Part shown: positions 1 through 9,316 of the stretch, piece after piece
How the letters are laid out: the number at the start of each line of letters is the position of its first letter
Position numbering within the stretch: position 1 is the stretch's first letter
Assembly (NCBI GenBank): GCA_003233305.1
Contig: QILI01000120.1
Location: 1-33,489, forward strand
Source of the DNA: Mizugakiibacter sp.
GTDB lineage: Bacteria; Pseudomonadota; Gammaproteobacteria; Xanthomonadales; Rhodanobacteraceae
Reading direction: 5' to 3'
DNA length: 33,489 nt
Position numbers and translations under genes: made by a program
Notes under the pieces: generated by a model
Told to the model about the DNA's origin: nothing
What the model saw: the letters and a program-made list of their open reading frames with translations, nothing else
The model's database searches: none

Positions 1-89
1 CGATTGCGATGGAAGATGGGTTGCGCTTCGCGATTCGTGAAGGAGGTCGTACCGTCGGCGCCGGTGTGGTCGCTAAAATTTTCGAGTAA
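1..89 (+). CDS. tuf: Elongation factor Tu, C-terminal end (partial)
   Basis: Only the last 28 codons plus stop are inside the window; the frame starts at base 3. The translated tail reads AMEDGLRFAIREGGRTVGAG and ends VVAKIFE, which matches the conserved end of EF-Tu domain 3. EF-Tu delivers aminoacyl-tRNA to the ribosome in the cytoplasm with GTP. Its position directly before rpsJ is the usual end of the str operon (rpsL-rpsG-fusA-tuf). The 66-bp gap to rpsJ is short, and I see no convincing promoter or long S10 leader in it. Confidence 0.95.
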   Translation, partial: IAMEDGLRFAIREGGRTVGAGVVAKIFE

Positions 90-155
90 CACCATCAAGG
101 TTGAATCGGGGCGTTGAAAACCGCTCTGTGAATTGGCTCTTTTCAGGAAACGGTC

Positions 156-467
156 ATGGCGAACCAGAAAATTCGTATTCGGCTCAAGGCTTACGATCAT
201 CGTTTGATTGATCGTTCAGCGAGCGAGATTGTAGAGACGGCGAAGCGTACGGGGGCAACAGTATGCGGTCCGATTCCGTTGCCGACAAAAATTGAGCGCT
301 ACACGATTCTGACTTCACCACATGTCGATAAGGATGCTCGGGATCAATACGAGACCCGTACTCACAAACGAGTCCTGGATATTATCGATCCGAATGATAA
401 AACCGTTGATGCGCTGATGAAACTCGATTTGGCCGCCGGTGTAGACGTTCAGATCAAGCTCGGCTGA
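156..467 (+). CDS. rpsJ: 30S ribosomal protein S10
   Basis: This 103-aa protein has the same length as E. coli S10. It contains the S10 core [20 protein letters not shown] and the loop [21 protein letters not shown]10 sits in the 30S head and, in E. coli, also pairs with NusB in antitermination. It is the first gene of the S10 operon, 20 bp ahead of rplC. The ATG at 156 has an AGGAAA ribosome binding site just upstream and no competing start. Confidence 0.98.
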   Translation: MANQKIRIRLKAYDHRLIDRSASEIVETAKRTGATVCGPIPLPTKIERYTILTSPHVDKDARDQYETRTHKRVLDIIDPNDKTVDALMKLDLAAGVDVQIKLG

Positions 468-487
468 ACAGGATCAGGATTATAGTT

Positions 488-1129
488 ATGAGTATCGGAC
501 TGGTGGGTCGCAAATGCGGTATGAGCCGAATCTTCACTGAAGATGGGCGCTCCATACCGGTGACACTGATTGAGGCGACGCCCAATCGCATCACTATGGT
601 GAAGACATCGACAGTTGATGGCTACGAGGCCATTCAGGTTACGGCAGGTCAGAAGCGTTCATCGCTATTGACCCAACCCATGAAAGGTCATTTTTCCAAG
701 GCCAAAGTCGATCCCGGTCGAGGCCTCTGGGAATTCAGGGTTCACTCTGAGGAATTGACAGATTTGGCGGTGGGTGCCGAGTTGAAGGCTGAAGATGTAT
801 TCAAGGTCGGGCAAATTGTTGATGTTTCCGGTGTTACTAAAGGTAAGGGTTTTGCAGGAGCCATTAAGCGGCATCATTTTAAGATGGGTGATGCGACACA
901 TGGCAATTCACTTTCACATCGGGCCCCTGGTTCCATTGGCCAACGCCAGACACCTGGACGGGTATTTCCCGGTAAGAAGATGGCCGGTCACATGGGTCAC
1001 ACTAAGCAAACCATGATGAATCTTGTGGTTGTGAAAATCGATGCTGAGCGCAATCTCATTGCTGTCAAGGGTGTGGTGCCCGGTCCGGCAGGTGGCGTCG
1101 TCGTAATTCGCCCTGCAGCCAAGGGTTGA
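488..1129 (+). CDS. rplC: 50S ribosomal protein L3
   Basis: 213 aa, close to the usual 206-213. It opens with [15 protein letters not shown] and carries the conserved [20 protein letters not shown] loop that reaches toward the peptidyl transferase centre. The second Gln of GQRQTPG corresponds to the residue methylated by PrmB in E. coli. L3 is an early 23S rRNA binder. The stop codon lies 11 bp before the chosen rplD start. Confidence 0.98.
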   Translation: MSIGLVGRKCGMSRIFTEDGRSIPVTLIEATPNRITMVKTSTVDGYEAIQVTAGQKRSSLLTQPMKGHFSKAKVDPGRGLWEFRVHSEELTDLAVGAELKAEDVFKVGQIVDVSGVTKGKGFAGAIKRHHFKMGDATHGNSLSHRAPGSIGQRQTPGRVFPGKKMAGHMGHTKQTMMNLVVVKIDAERNLIAVKGVVPGPAGGVVVIRPAAKG

Positions 1130-1140
1130 GGAGCCAGATG

Positions 1141-1743
1141 ATGGAACTGAATGTAATCGGAGCCTCACCGATCGATGTTTCGGAGGTGGTGTTCGGTGCT
1201 GAATATCGCGAGTATCTCGTGCATCAGGTCGTCGTGGCCTATCAGGCAGGTGGCCGTGCCGGTACCAAGGCTCAGCTCACCCGCGGGCAAATGTCGGGCA
1301 GCACCAGGAAATTTAAAAAGCAGAAGGGTGGTGGAGCACGCCATGGTGATTATCGTGCACCGATCTTTGTTGGTGGCGGCCGAGCTTTTGCAGCCTCGCC
1401 GCGTGATCATTCACAAAAGGTCAATCGCAAGATGTTCCGTGGAGCGATTCGTTCAATCTTTGCTGAATTGAATCGACAGGGTCGACTCAAAGTGGTTTCC
1501 GACCTGGCCTCGGAGTCACCCAAAACCCGTGATTTGTTAGTACGCCTGCATGAACTTGGTGTATCCGGCTACACATTACTGGTGGATCACGACGCCAATG
1601 AAAATCTTTTCCTGGCGGTAAGGAACCTGCCTATGGTGCATGTGGTGGACGTGGCTGCGCTTAATCCCGTTGCTCTCGTCCGTGCTGACCACGTGGTTCT
1701 CACTACGGCAACAGTCAAGAAGGTCGAGGAGTGGTTGGCATGA
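1141..1743 (+). CDS. rplD: 50S ribosomal protein L4
   Basis: With the ATG at 1141 the protein is 200 aa (E. coli 201) and starts MELNVIG, parallel to E. coli MELVLKD. A GAGGAG ribosome binding site at 1128-1133 is spaced 7 bp from this ATG. An ATG at 1138 and a TTG at 1126 are also in frame but fit worse. [20 protein letters not shown] and the [18 protein letters not shown] stretch are typical of L4, which lines the exit tunnel. In E. coli L4 also represses the S10 operon through its leader, but the leader here looks too short to judge. Confidence 0.96.
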   Translation: MELNVIGASPIDVSEVVFGAEYREYLVHQVVVAYQAGGRAGTKAQLTRGQMSGSTRKFKKQKGGGARHGDYRAPIFVGGGRAFAASPRDHSQKVNRKMFRGAIRSIFAELNRQGRLKVVSDLASESPKTRDLLVRLHELGVSGYTLLVDHDANENLFLAVRNLPMVHVVDVAALNPVALVRADHVVLTTATVKKVEEWLA

Positions 1744-2033
1744 ATATGGAACGTATCCTCGATGTTATTCGTTCGCCACTGGTCACGGAAAAAGCTGCGC
1801 GTTTGCAGGAAAGCAATCAATACGTTTTTGAGGTGGCATCCGACGCAACCAAACCAGAAGTCAGAGCTGCCATTGAGCAGCTGTTTGAAGTGAAGGTTGA
1901 AGCCGTCAATCTGCTCAACGTAAAGGGTAAGGTGAAAACCTTCCGTTCCCGAAATGGACGTCGTTCCAGCATGCGCAAAGCCTATGTCCGCCTGGCCGAA
2001 GGCCAGAGTATCGACACGTTGGCCAGGGCCTGA
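1740..2033 (+). CDS. rplW: 50S ribosomal protein L23
   Basis: 97 aa, starting at an ATG that overlaps the rplD stop (ATGA, 1740-1743), so the two are probably translationally coupled. The motifs [20 protein letters not shown] and [20 protein letters not shown] define L23. L23 forms part of the tunnel-exit platform where trigger factor and SRP dock. A GTG at 1731 is in frame but lies inside rplD and has no better ribosome binding site. Confidence 0.97.
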   Translation: MNMERILDVIRSPLVTEKAARLQESNQYVFEVASDATKPEVRAAIEQLFEVKVEAVNLLNVKGKVKTFRSRNGRRSSMRKAYVRLAEGQSIDTLARA

Positions 2034-2050
2034 GCAGGAGAGTAAGCATC

Positions 2051-2872
2051 ATGGCATTGATGACATATAAGCCGACCTCCCCAGGTCGCCGCGCCAAGGT
2101 CAGCCCAGTAAAAAAGGGACTGCACAAGGGTGCGCCTTACGGACCGTTGACCGAGTCACAGTCCAATACGGGTGGCAGAAACCACCATGGGCGTATTACT
2201 ACCAGGCATCGGGGTGGTGGCCATAAACAAGCCTATCGAGTGATTGATTTCCGCCGCAACAAGGAGGGAGTCGGTTGCCGAATCGAGCGTATCGAATACG
2301 ATCCTAATCGCACGGCACATATCGCGCTGGTTTGTTATGCGGATGGTGAGCGCCGTTACATCATCGCACCGCAAGGCGTGGTGATGGGTGACCAACTGGT
2401 TTCGGGCCGTGATGCGCCGATCAAACCCGGCAACTGTTTGCCCCTGAGTAATATCCCCGTGGGTACGGTGGTGCATTGCGTCGAAATGAAACCGGGTAAG
2501 GGTGGTCAGATTGCGCGCAGTGCCGGTGCCTCCGTACAAATTGTGGCGCGTGAGCATGGTTTTGCAACATTACGACTGCGTTCTGGAGAAATGCGCAAGG
2601 TTTCCACTGAGTGTCACGCCACCGTGGGCGCGGTTAGCAATGCCGAACATAGTCTGCGTAAACTAGGCAAGGCCGGTGCCAAACGCTGGTTGGGTATTCG
2701 GCCAACCGTACGCGGTGTCGCCATGAACCCTGTCGATCACCCGCATGGTGGTGGTGAAGGTAAGTCATCGGGTGGTCGTCACCCGGTCAGCCCTTGGGGT
2801 ACGCCGACCAAGGGTTACAAAACGCGCCGTAACAAGCGCACTCAAAACATGATTGTGCGTCGTCGCAAGTAA
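2051..2872 (+). CDS. rplB: 50S ribosomal protein L2
   Basis: 273 aa, exactly the E. coli length. It contains [33 protein letters not shown] and the near-invariant [13 protein letters not shown] loop, whose histidine is tied to peptidyl transferase function. L2 joins the subunits and binds 23S rRNA. The C-terminus is basic ([17 protein letters not shown]), as expected. AGGAG lies 10 bp before the ATG. Confidence 0.99.
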   Translation: MALMTYKPTSPGRRAKVSPVKKGLHKGAPYGPLTESQSNTGGRNHHGRITTRHRGGGHKQAYRVIDFRRNKEGVGCRIERIEYDPNRTAHIALVCYADGERRYIIAPQGVVMGDQLVSGRDAPIKPGNCLPLSNIPVGTVVHCVEMKPGKGGQIARSAGASVQIVAREHGFATLRLRSGEMRKVSTECHATVGAVSNAEHSLRKLGKAGAKRWLGIRPTVRGVAMNPVDHPHGGGEGKSSGGRHPVSPWGTPTKGYKTRRNKRTQNMIVRRRK

Positions 2873-2884
2873 CAGGACTCAGAC

Positions 2885-3157
2885 ATGCCGCGTTCACTAA
2901 AAAAAGGCCCCTTTGTCGATCTTCACCTGTTGAAGAAAGTCGAGTCGGCCGTTGCCATTAACAATAAGCGCCCCATCAAGACCTGGTCGCGTCGTTCAAT
3001 GGTTCTTCCAGACATGGTTGGCTTGACGATTGCCGTGCATAACGGAAGGCAGCACATGCCCGTTTTGATCAATGAGAATATGGTCGGTCACAAATTGGGT
3101 GAGTTTGCGGTGACCCGTACTTTCAAGGGTCATGTCGGTAACAAGAGCAGTAAGTGA
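2885..3157 (+). CDS. rpsS: 30S ribosomal protein S19
   Basis: 90 aa. It starts [20 protein letters not shown] and carries [20 protein letters not shown] and the basic end [11 protein letters not shown], all diagnostic of S19. S19 sits in the 30S head and pairs with S13 at the A-site finger. It lies 12 bp after rplB and 8 bp before rplV. Confidence 0.98.
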   Translation: MPRSLKKGPFVDLHLLKKVESAVAINNKRPIKTWSRRSMVLPDMVGLTIAVHNGRQHMPVLINENMVGHKLGEFAVTRTFKGHVGNKSSK

Positions 3158-3165
3158 GGCCAGCG

Positions 3166-3495
3166 ATGGAAACAAAATCAATATTGAAAGGCGCCCACAT
3201 TTCGGCACAAAAGGCCCGCCTAGTTGCTGATCTGGTTCGTGGAATGCCTGTTGCCAAAGCAAGCAATGTACTGATCTATACCAACAAGAAAGCAGCTCAT
3301 TTGTTGCGTAAGGTACTTTTGTCTGCGGTTGCCAATGCCGAGAACAATCTGGGCGCGGATGTGGATGAGCTGAAAATTACCCGGATCTTTGTTGATGAAG
3401 GTCCCACGATGAAGCGTATGCGTGCACGAGCCAAAGGCCGGGGCACACGTATTTTGAAACGAACCAGCCACATTACTGTGGTCGTTGGGCACTAA
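3166..3495 (+). CDS. rplV: 50S ribosomal protein L22
   Basis: 109 aa from the ATG at 3166 (E. coli 110). A GTG at 3154 is in frame, but it overlaps the rpsS stop and adds four non-conserved residues. The L22 hallmarks are [20 protein letters not shown] and the C-terminal hairpin tip [20 protein letters not shown]. That hairpin lines the exit tunnel where macrolide-resistance changes map in other bacteria. Confidence 0.97.
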   Translation: METKSILKGAHISAQKARLVADLVRGMPVAKASNVLIYTNKKAAHLLRKVLLSAVANAENNLGADVDELKITRIFVDEGPTMKRMRARAKGRGTRILKRTSHITVVVGH

Positions 3496-3507
3496 CGGGA
3501 CGAAATC

Positions 3508-4212
3508 ATGGGTCATAAAGTTCATCCCACTGGCATTCGCCTCGGCATCGCCAAGGATTGGAATTCCAAGTGGTACGCTAATAAACGTGAGTATGCGCAG
3601 TATCTTGTCGCTGATCTTAAAGTACGCGAGATGCTTAGATCGCAGCTTTCCCAGGCGGGGGTATCGAAGATACTCATCGAGCGCCCTGCTAAAACCGCTC
3701 GAGTCACGATACATAGTGCCCGGCCCGGCGTGGTGATTGGTAAAAAGGGTGAAGACATCGAAAAGCTGCGCAAGCAGGTTACGGCAATGATGGGGGTACC
3801 GACCCACATCAATGTTGCTGAAGTCCGTAAGCCCGAACTTGATGCGCAGTTGGTTGCCGAGTCCATCACTCAACAGCTCGAACGTCGCATCATGTTTCGT
3901 CGAGCGATGAAGCGAGCCGTAGGTAATGCTATGCGCCTCGGCGCACAAGGAATCAAGGTCAATGTTGCCGGACGTCTGAATGGTGCAGAAATCGCCCGTT
4001 CAGAGTGGTATCGCGAGGGTCGCGTACCTCTACACACCTTCCGTGCCGATATCGACTATGGCTTTGCTGAAGCTAAGACGACCTACGGCATCATTGGCGT
4101 GAAGGTATGGATCTATAAAGGGGAGGTCTTCGATCTGAATGCGGCACAGCAGAAGGATGCGAAGGTCTCTGAGCGGGAACCACGCCGCGAACGCCCGGCC
4201 GCAGCGAAATAA
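3508..4212 (+). CDS. rpsC: 30S ribosomal protein S3
   Basis: 234 aa (E. coli 233), starting [23 protein letters not shown]-type RNA-binding segment contains [20 protein letters not shown], with the GxxG loop as IGKKG. The C-terminal domain has [20 protein letters not shown]. The last about 25 residues are a charged tail ([12 protein letters not shown]). S3 lines the mRNA entry tunnel and helps unwind mRNA structure. Confidence 0.98.
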   Translation: MGHKVHPTGIRLGIAKDWNSKWYANKREYAQYLVADLKVREMLRSQLSQAGVSKILIERPAKTARVTIHSARPGVVIGKKGEDIEKLRKQVTAMMGVPTHINVAEVRKPELDAQLVAESITQQLERRIMFRRAMKRAVGNAMRLGAQGIKVNVAGRLNGAEIARSEWYREGRVPLHTFRADIDYGFAEAKTTYGIIGVKVWIYKGEVFDLNAAQQKDAKVSEREPRRERPAAAK

Positions 4213-4223
4213 GGAATACACCC

Positions 4224-4637
4224 ATGTTGCAACCTAAGCGAACCAAATATCGCAAGATGCAAAAAGGCCGAAACAAGGGCTTGAGCTATAATGCCAACCA
4301 AGTTAGTTTTGGCCAGTTCGGGTTGAAGGCCATCACCCGGGGCCAGATCACGGCCCGCCAGATCGAAGCGGCTCGACGGAGTATCTCCCGCCACGTCAAG
4401 CGCGGTGGCAAGCTATGGATCCGTATCTTTCCGGACAAACCCATTACCCGTAAGCCCATCGAAGTTCGTATGGGTAAGGGCAAGGGTAACGTCGAGTTCT
4501 GGGTTGCCCTGGTACAACCTGGCCGCATGTTGTACGAGATCGAGGGTGTGGATGAGACTGTGGCTCGTGAAGCATTCCGTTTGGCCTCGGCCAAACTTTC
4601 TGTACGCACGCAATTTGTCACTCGGGCGGTGCTGTGA
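4224..4637 (+). CDS. rplP: 50S ribosomal protein L16
   Basis: 137 aa (E. coli 136), starting [19 protein letters not shown]. It contains [20 protein letters not shown] and [20 protein letters not shown]. The Arg before IFP lies near the residue hydroxylated by RoxA/YcfD in E. coli. L16 binds near the A-site tRNA. Its stop shares one base with the rpmC start (TGATG). Confidence 0.98.
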   Translation: MLQPKRTKYRKMQKGRNKGLSYNANQVSFGQFGLKAITRGQITARQIEAARRSISRHVKRGGKLWIRIFPDKPITRKPIEVRMGKGKGNVEFWVALVQPGRMLYEIEGVDETVAREAFRLASAKLSVRTQFVTRAVL

Positions 4638-4840
4638 TGGAAGTCAACGAGATGCGTGTCAAAGAGACCGGCAAGTTGCAGGAACACCTGCTCGAATTGC
4701 GCCGCGAGATCTTCAATTTGCGGATGCAAAGAGGTTCAGGTCAGTTGTCGCAACCCCATCAACTGCGCCGGGTACGGCGTGAGATAGCCCGCACCAAGAT
4801 GGTGTTGAGCGAGACGAAGGTAGAGGTGCCCCATGAGTAA
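4637..4840 (+). CDS. rpmC: 50S ribosomal protein L29
   Basis: 67 aa from the ATG at 4637, which overlaps the rplP stop by one base. A GTG three bases earlier is in frame and would add one residue. The L29 two-helix pattern is clear: [20 protein letters not shown] then [18 protein letters not shown]29 sits beside L23 at the tunnel exit. It overlaps rpsQ by 8 bp. Confidence 0.96.
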   Translation: MEVNEMRVKETGKLQEHLLELRREIFNLRMQRGSGQLSQPHQLRRVRREIARTKMVLSETKVEVPHE

Positions 4841-5096
4841 GACCCATAGCAAGGCACGTACTCTTGAAGGGCGCGTAGTCAGCAACAAGATGAATAAAAC
4901 TATCACGGTACTGATCGAGCGTCAGGAACAGCATGCTGTGTATGGTAAGATTTTGCGCCGTTCCACCAAACTGCATGCCCACGATGAGTCCGGAGAATGT
5001 CGTGAGGGTGATCGAGTATGCATTGCGGAATGTCGTCCACTTTCCAAGACCAAGCACCATCGCGTTGTCGAGGTGCTGGTTCGTGCGGGCGAGTGA
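4833..5096 (+). CDS. rpsQ: 30S ribosomal protein S17
   Basis: 87 aa (E. coli 84). [20 protein letters not shown] and [20 protein letters not shown] are the S17 OB-fold signatures. It binds the 5' domain of 16S rRNA early in assembly. It is the last gene of the classical S10 group and overlaps rpmC by 8 bp in a different frame. rplN follows after only 10 bp, so no break between the S10 and spc operons is visible here. Confidence 0.98.
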   Translation: MSKTHSKARTLEGRVVSNKMNKTITVLIERQEQHAVYGKILRRSTKLHAHDESGECREGDRVCIAECRPLSKTKHHRVVEVLVRAGE

Positions 5097-5106
5097 GGAC
5101 TGAGCC

Positions 5107-5475
5107 ATGATCCAGATGCAGAGCAGATTGTCCGCCGCCGACAATAGTGGCGCGCGCGAAGTGATGTGTATCAAGGTACTTGGAGGTTCCAAGCGCCGTT
5201 ATGCACGTATCGGGGACATCATTAAAGTTACCGTCAAGGTGGCGATTCCTCGTGGCAAGGTAAAGAAGGGTGAGGTATACAACGCAGTGGTAGTACGTAC
5301 AGCTCAGGGTGTACGACGTCCGGATGGCTCGTTGATTCGCTTTGACGGCAATGCTGCCGTGTTGCTGAATAACAAGTACGAGCCGATCGGTACGCGTATT
5401 TTCGGACCTGTGACTCGAGAGTTGCGCAGTGAGAGATTTATGAAAATTGTCTCACTGGCTCCAGAAGTGCTGTGA
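5107..5475 (+). CDS. rplN: 50S ribosomal protein L14
   Basis: 122 aa (E. coli 123). It starts [20 protein letters not shown] and continues to [20 protein letters not shown], both L14 hallmarks. It ends [15 protein letters not shown]-like, as in other proteobacteria. L14 lies at the subunit interface near L19 and is the docking site of the silencing factor RsfS. It is the first gene of the spc group. Confidence 0.98.
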   Translation: MIQMQSRLSAADNSGAREVMCIKVLGGSKRRYARIGDIIKVTVKVAIPRGKVKKGEVYNAVVVRTAQGVRRPDGSLIRFDGNAAVLLNNKYEPIGTRIFGPVTRELRSERFMKIVSLAPEVL

Positions 5476-5491
5476 TCAGAGGAACACAGGA

Positions 5492-5806
5492 ATGAATCGT
5501 TTACGCAAGGGCGATCAGGTCGTCGTAATTGCCGGCAAAAATAAGGGCCAGCGAGGTGAGGTGACGCGTGTTGTTGGAGAGCGTGTCTACGTAGCTAATG
5601 TCAACCTGGTTAAACGACATACCAAACCCAATCCACAGGCCAATCAACCTGGCGGCATTGTCGAACGAGAGGCATCCATTCATGCCTCCAACGTAATGTT
5701 GTTCAATACTGCAACAGCCAAGGGTGAGCGGGTAGGTTACAAAAATCTGGAGGACGGCCGCAAAGTTCGCGTCTATCGCTCATCCGGCGAAGTTGTGGAT
5801 TTGTGA
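5492..5806 (+). CDS. rplX: 50S ribosomal protein L24
   Basis: 104 aa from the ATG at 5492 (E. coli 104). The KOW motif is [20 protein letters not shown]. It also has [20 protein letters not shown] and ends in a conserved [11 protein letters not shown]24 is a primary assembly initiator on 23S rRNA. An in-frame GTG at 5447 would start inside rplN and was not used. Confidence 0.97.
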   Translation: MNRLRKGDQVVVIAGKNKGQRGEVTRVVGERVYVANVNLVKRHTKPNPQANQPGGIVEREASIHASNVMLFNTATAKGERVGYKNLEDGRKVRVYRSSGEVVDL

Positions 5807-5816
5807 GGATAAAACA

Positions 5817-6356
5817 ATGACGCGATTTGAACAGATCTATAAAGAAAAAGTTATTCCGCAGCTGATGGAGCGCTTTGGATATAAAAGCCCCATGCAGGTT
5901 CCTAAACTCTGCAAAGTAACACTGAACATGGGTGTTGGTGAAGCCGTGGGTAATAAAAAGGCTCTTGAGAATGCCTTGAATGACATGGGGCTGATTGCCG
6001 GACAAAAACCTATCATAACCAAGGCACGGGTTTCTGTGGCCTCATTTAAAATTCGTGACGGCTGGCCAATTGGTTGCAAGGTCACTTTGCGTCGAGCGCG
6101 AATGTACGAGTTTCTTGATCGATTGATTTCGATCGGTTTACCACGAGTACGTGATTTTCGCGGGGTCTCAACGCGTTCGTTTGATGGCAGTGGAAATTTC
6201 AACCTGGGTATCACTGAGCAAATTGTGTTCCCAGAGATTGATTTCGATAAAGTGGATGCTATTCGCGGTATGGATATTGCCATTACCACCTCGGCAAAAA
6301 CCGATGCTGAGGCCAAGGCGCTTCTTGAAGTTTACAAATTTCCATTCCGCAACTGA
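5817..6356 (+). CDS. rplE: 50S ribosomal protein L5
   Basis: 179 aa, the same as E. coli. The ATG at 5817 follows GAGGATAAA. Motifs include [40 protein letters not shown] and [21 protein letters not shown]5 binds 5S rRNA and contacts P-site tRNA. In E. coli the S8 repressor binds spc mRNA near the start of this gene; I did not try to fold an equivalent site here. Confidence 0.98.
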   Translation: MTRFEQIYKEKVIPQLMERFGYKSPMQVPKLCKVTLNMGVGEAVGNKKALENALNDMGLIAGQKPIITKARVSVASFKIRDGWPIGCKVTLRRARMYEFLDRLISIGLPRVRDFRGVSTRSFDGSGNFNLGITEQIVFPEIDFDKVDAIRGMDIAITTSAKTDAEAKALLEVYKFPFRN

Positions 6357-6374
6357 TACGCAGGAATATATTGT

Positions 6375-6680
6375 ATGGCAAAGAAATCCATGGTTAACCG
6401 TGACATAAAGCGGGAAAAGCTCTGTAAGAAATATGCGCAGCGTCGTGCCGAGTTGAAGCAGGTCATCACCGATGTAAATGCTTCGTATGAGGATAAGATG
6501 CAGGCGCAGGGTAAACTTCAAAAAATGCCGCGCGATTCGAGTGTGACGCGGTTAACTTCGCGCTGTGCGCTTTCCGGCCGACCACGTGCGGTGTATCGCA
6601 AGTTCGGCCTTGGCCGCAACAAGTTGCGTGAGGCCACCATGCGTGGAGACGTCCCCGGTCTGCGCAAAGCCAGCTGGTAA
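6375..6680 (+). CDS. rpsN: 30S ribosomal protein S14 (long, zinc-free form)
   Basis: 101 aa, the length of the C-minus (non-zinc) S14 of Gammaproteobacteria. It lacks the CxxC...CxxC zinc ribbon of the short form. The end [20 protein letters not shown] and the last LRKASW are typical. S14 sits in the 30S head. It is followed by 51 bp before rpsH, one of the longer gaps in this train, in which I see no clear signal beyond an AGGA ribosome binding site. Confidence 0.98.
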   Translation: MAKKSMVNRDIKREKLCKKYAQRRAELKQVITDVNASYEDKMQAQGKLQKMPRDSSVTRLTSRCALSGRPRAVYRKFGLGRNKLREATMRGDVPGLRKASW

Positions 6681-6731
6681 CCCAATTCGAGCATCCTTTG
6701 GATATCGATGCCATAAATCAGGAATTTCATC

Positions 6732-7127
6732 ATGAGCATGACTGATCCCATCGCTGACATGTTTACCCGAATTCGCAACGCTCAGGCTATGAGTAAGGCG
6801 ACGGTAAGCATGCCTGCATCGACTGTGAAAGCGGCTATCGCCGAGCTGCTCAAGGCTGAGGGCTATATCGTGGATGCCCAAGTCACCCACGAAGGAAACA
6901 AGAGTCATCTAGATATTAAACTCAAATATTTCGAGGGCAAACCGGTCATTGAGCGTATTCAACGTATCAGCCGACCCGGTTTACGTGTGTATCGCGGTAG
7001 TGCTGAACTTCCGAAGGTGATTGGTGGTTTGGGTATTTCCATTATCTCGACGTCAGCTGGTCTGATGACCGACGCGCAGGCGCGTTTGCAGCGTTTGGGT
7101 GGTGAAGTACTCGGCTTGGTCGCCTAA
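6732..7127 (+). CDS. rpsH: 30S ribosomal protein S8
   Basis: 131 aa (E. coli 130). It starts [20 protein letters not shown] and carries the C-terminal [20 protein letters not shown], where family members usually read GxGIxIxSTSxGxMT. S8 binds helix 21 of 16S rRNA and, in E. coli, represses the spc operon. It lies 10 bp before rplF. Confidence 0.98.
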   Translation: MSMTDPIADMFTRIRNAQAMSKATVSMPASTVKAAIAELLKAEGYIVDAQVTHEGNKSHLDIKLKYFEGKPVIERIQRISRPGLRVYRGSAELPKVIGGLGISIISTSAGLMTDAQARLQRLGGEVLGLVA

Positions 7128-7137
7128 GGAGAATCCC

Positions 7138-7665
7138 ATGTCTCGAGTTGCCAGAAAACCTATTATTTTACCCAAGGGTGTAGAGTGCACAGTGGGTAGA
7201 GATGAAATTACCATCCGTGGTCCCAAGGCCACGTTGACCATGCACACTCTTCCAGGGGTCAAGGTCAGTATTGCCGATGGCAATGTGCTTTGTGAGATGG
7301 TTGCTAATGGTGAAGTAAAATTTGCCGGCACCACTCGGGCCTTGCTGGCCAATATGGTCAAGGGTGTAACCGAAGGTTTCGAGCGTAAACTGAGCTTGGT
7401 CGGTGTCGGCTATCGTGCGTCGATACAAGGCAAGGATCTAAATCTGTCGCTCGGATTTTCGCATCCGGTGGTCTATAGGGTGCCTGATGGTGTTTCTATT
7501 GAAACGCCGGCAGTAACCGAAATCCTTATCAAAGGTGCTGACAAGCAGCTGGTCGGCGAAGTTGCGGCCAAGATCCGTGCCTTCCGTCCCCCTGAGCCAT
7601 ACAAGGGTAAGGGTGTCCGTTACACCGGTGAAAAGGTTATCAGGAAGGAAGCCAAGAAGGCGTAA
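7138..7665 (+). CDS. rplF: 50S ribosomal protein L6
   Basis: 175 aa from the ATG at 7138 (E. coli 177). An upstream in-frame GTG at 7099 lies inside rpsH and was not used. It starts [19 protein letters not shown]. The two-domain L6 pattern ends [21 protein letters not shown]6 stands at the base of the L7/L12 stalk near the factor-binding site. Confidence 0.98.
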   Translation: MSRVARKPIILPKGVECTVGRDEITIRGPKATLTMHTLPGVKVSIADGNVLCEMVANGEVKFAGTTRALLANMVKGVTEGFERKLSLVGVGYRASIQGKDLNLSLGFSHPVVYRVPDGVSIETPAVTEILIKGADKQLVGEVAAKIRAFRPPEPYKGKGVRYTGEKVIRKEAKKA

Positions 7666-7693
7666 CTACCGATTCGCTTTCCGGAGAACTATT

Positions 7694-8047
7694 ATGAATA
7701 AGAATACATCCCGATTGCGTCGGGCCAAAACCACCCGCTCACGCATTCGCAAACAGCAGGTGGCCAGGCTTACCGTGCACCGTTCCAATCAGCATATTTC
7801 GGCTCAGGTCATCAATGCTGCAGGTGACCGGGTTATTGCTGCGGTATCTACCCAACAGGCTACGGTGCGTGAGGGGCTTAAAGGTACCAAGAACATTCAG
7901 GCCGCCGTCGAAGTAGGTAAGCGCGTAGCTGAACGGGCTCTTGCTGCCGGGATCAAGTCGGTTGCTTTCGATCGTTCTGGTTTCCGCTATCACGGTCGGG
8001 TTAAGGCTTTGGCTGATGCGGCGCGGGAAGCCGGATTGAAGTTCTGA
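7694..8047 (+). CDS. rplR: 50S ribosomal protein L18
   Basis: 117 aa, equal to E. coli, from the ATG at 7694 with CCGGAGAA upstream. Motifs are [40 protein letters not shown] and the end [20 protein letters not shown]18 binds 5S rRNA. It is followed by an unusually large 127-bp gap before rpsE. Confidence 0.98.
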   Translation: MNKNTSRLRRAKTTRSRIRKQQVARLTVHRSNQHISAQVINAAGDRVIAAVSTQQATVREGLKGTKNIQAAVEVGKRVAERALAAGIKSVAFDRSGFRYHGRVKALADAAREAGLKF

Positions 8048-8174
8048 GTATTTTCCTTCCTGGTACTGGTACTGGTAGGGTTTGGTTAAAAAGTACCATC
8101 GTAGTTTTTAGAAAAATACAACTCCAAGCGGCATTGCCGCAATATCGCCCTCAACGGGTATGAAAGGGTAGACA
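8048..8174 (+). promoter_or_regulatory. Structured intercistronic region between rplR and rpsE
   Basis: This 127-bp gap is the largest inside the spc operon. It holds two overlapping copies of TGGTACT (8061-8067 and 8067-8073), either of which can pair with AGTACCA at 8092-8098, giving two alternative stems. A small hairpin GCGGC-att-GCCGC follows near 8129. I see no good sigma-70 promoter and no T-tract terminator. The role is unknown; an mRNA processing or autoregulatory site is an inference. Confidence 0.4.
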
Positions 8175-8684
8175 ATGGCTAGCAACGATCGAGACAATTC
8201 CGACGGCCTGCTGGAAAAGCTGATTGCCGTCAATCGGGTCGCCAAGACCGTCAAGGGTGGCCGGCAGATGAGTTTCACGGCACTAACGGTGGTTGGGGAT
8301 GGTGACGGCAGTGTCGGGCTTGGATATGGCAAAGCTCGCGAGGTGCCAGTGGCCATTTCCAAAGCCATGGAACGAGCCCGGCGCAACATGGTCAAAGTGA
8401 ATTTGAATAACGGCACATTGTTTTATGCGATCAAGGCCCACCATGGTGCGGCCCGTGTTTACATGCAGCCAGCCTCTGAGGGTACCGGGGTAATCGCCGG
8501 GGGCGCGATGCGCGCGGTAATGGAAGTGGTAGGAGTCAAGAATGTTCTTGCCAAAGCTGTCGGTTCGCGCAATCCAATCAATTTGGTCCGCGCCACAATC
8601 AAGGGCTTGAAGTCTATGACCACCCCTGAACTGATTGCTGCGAAACGCGGCAAGACTGTTGATGAGGTTGTGGGCCATGAGTGA
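8175..8684 (+). CDS. rpsE: 30S ribosomal protein S5
   Basis: 169 aa (E. coli 167). The S5 double-stranded RNA-binding-like domain shows [20 protein letters not shown] and [20 protein letters not shown]; the second half has [21 protein letters not shown]5 acts in decoding fidelity and mRNA helicase activity with S3 and S4. The ATG at 8175 follows GAAAGGGTAGACA. It overlaps the rpmD start by 8 bp. Confidence 0.98.
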   Translation: MASNDRDNSDGLLEKLIAVNRVAKTVKGGRQMSFTALTVVGDGDGSVGLGYGKAREVPVAISKAMERARRNMVKVNLNNGTLFYAIKAHHGAARVYMQPASEGTGVIAGGAMRAVMEVVGVKNVLAKAVGSRNPINLVRATIKGLKSMTTPELIAAKRGKTVDEVVGHE

Positions 8685-8859
8685 CAAGACAGTCAAGGTT
8701 CGGCTGATAAAGGGTCTGCGGGGTGTGCAAAAAAAACACCGCCTCAGTGTCAAGGCACTCGGACTGAGAAAGATCAATGATGTTCGGGAGCTGAAAGACA
8801 GTCCGCAGGTGCGCGGTCTGATCAATCGAGTAAATTATCTGATCCGTATCGAGCAGTAA
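8677..8859 (+). CDS. rpmD: 50S ribosomal protein L30
   Basis: 60 aa. The pattern [40 protein letters not shown] and [13 protein letters not shown] is that of bacterial L30 (E. coli 59 aa). The ATG at 8677 lies 8 bp inside the end of rpsE, so coupling is likely. An in-frame upstream start at 8635 would give a non-conserved N-terminus. Confidence 0.97.
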   Translation: MSDKTVKVRLIKGLRGVQKKHRLSVKALGLRKINDVRELKDSPQVRGLINRVNYLIRIEQ

Positions 8860-8879
8860 GCGGACAGGGAGCTGAAGTC

Positions 8880-9314
8880 ATGCGATTGAATACCATTCAT
8901 CCTGCCAAGGGTGCACATCGTGAACGGGTACGTGTGGGCCGCGGTATCGGCTCGGGTCTTGGCAAAACGGCTGGCCGTGGTCACAAAGGGCAGCTAGCGC
9001 GTGCCGGCAAGGGTAAGATCAAGCCGGGATTTGAAGGTGGCCAGATGCCCTTGCAACGGCGTTTGCCAAAAGTGGGCTTCAGCTCACGTAAGACAGCCCA
9101 ATCCCAGCAAGTAATGCTGTACCAGCTGGTAGTAATCAAATCTGCCGTGATCGACCTGCCAGCATTGCTTGAAGCGGGCCTTGTTAATGCCCGGGCGCGT
9201 CGCGTCAAGATTGTCAAGAAGGGCGAAATTACCCGAGCGGTGAAGATTAGTGGCATTCTAGCTACGGCAGGAGCCAAGGCCGCAATTGAAGCTGCCGGTG
9301 GCAGCGTGGAGTAA
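8880..9314 (+). CDS. rplO: 50S ribosomal protein L15
   Basis: 144 aa, as in E. coli. It starts MRLNTIHPAKGAHRERVRVG and has the glycine-rich RGIGSGLGKTAGRGHKGQLA, FEGGQMPLQRRLPKVGFSS and the end ATAGAKAAIEAAGGSVE. L15 is a late-assembly 23S rRNA binder. secY starts 2 bp after its stop. Confidence 0.98.
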   Translation: MRLNTIHPAKGAHRERVRVGRGIGSGLGKTAGRGHKGQLARAGKGKIKPGFEGGQMPLQRRLPKVGFSSRKTAQSQQVMLYQLVVIKSAVIDLPALLEAGLVNARARRVKIVKKGEITRAVKISGILATAGAKAAIEAAGGSVE

Positions 9315-9316
9315 TT

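Noticed and set aside
90-155. S10 leader with L4-dependent attenuation
   Set aside because: The tuf-rpsJ gap is only 66 bp and shows no long hairpin set like the E. coli S10 leader.
3220-3948. 242-codon open frame on the minus strand across rplV and rpsC
   Set aside because: It lies fully opposite two strongly conserved ribosomal genes, has no recognisable domain, and is explained by codon bias of the real genes.
4286-4729. 147-codon minus-strand frame across rplP and rpmC
   Set aside because: Shadow of the ribosomal genes, with a low-complexity composition and no family resemblance.
4713-5192. 159-codon minus-strand frame across rpsQ and rplN
   Set aside because: Antisense shadow of conserved genes, with no ribosome binding site or domain.
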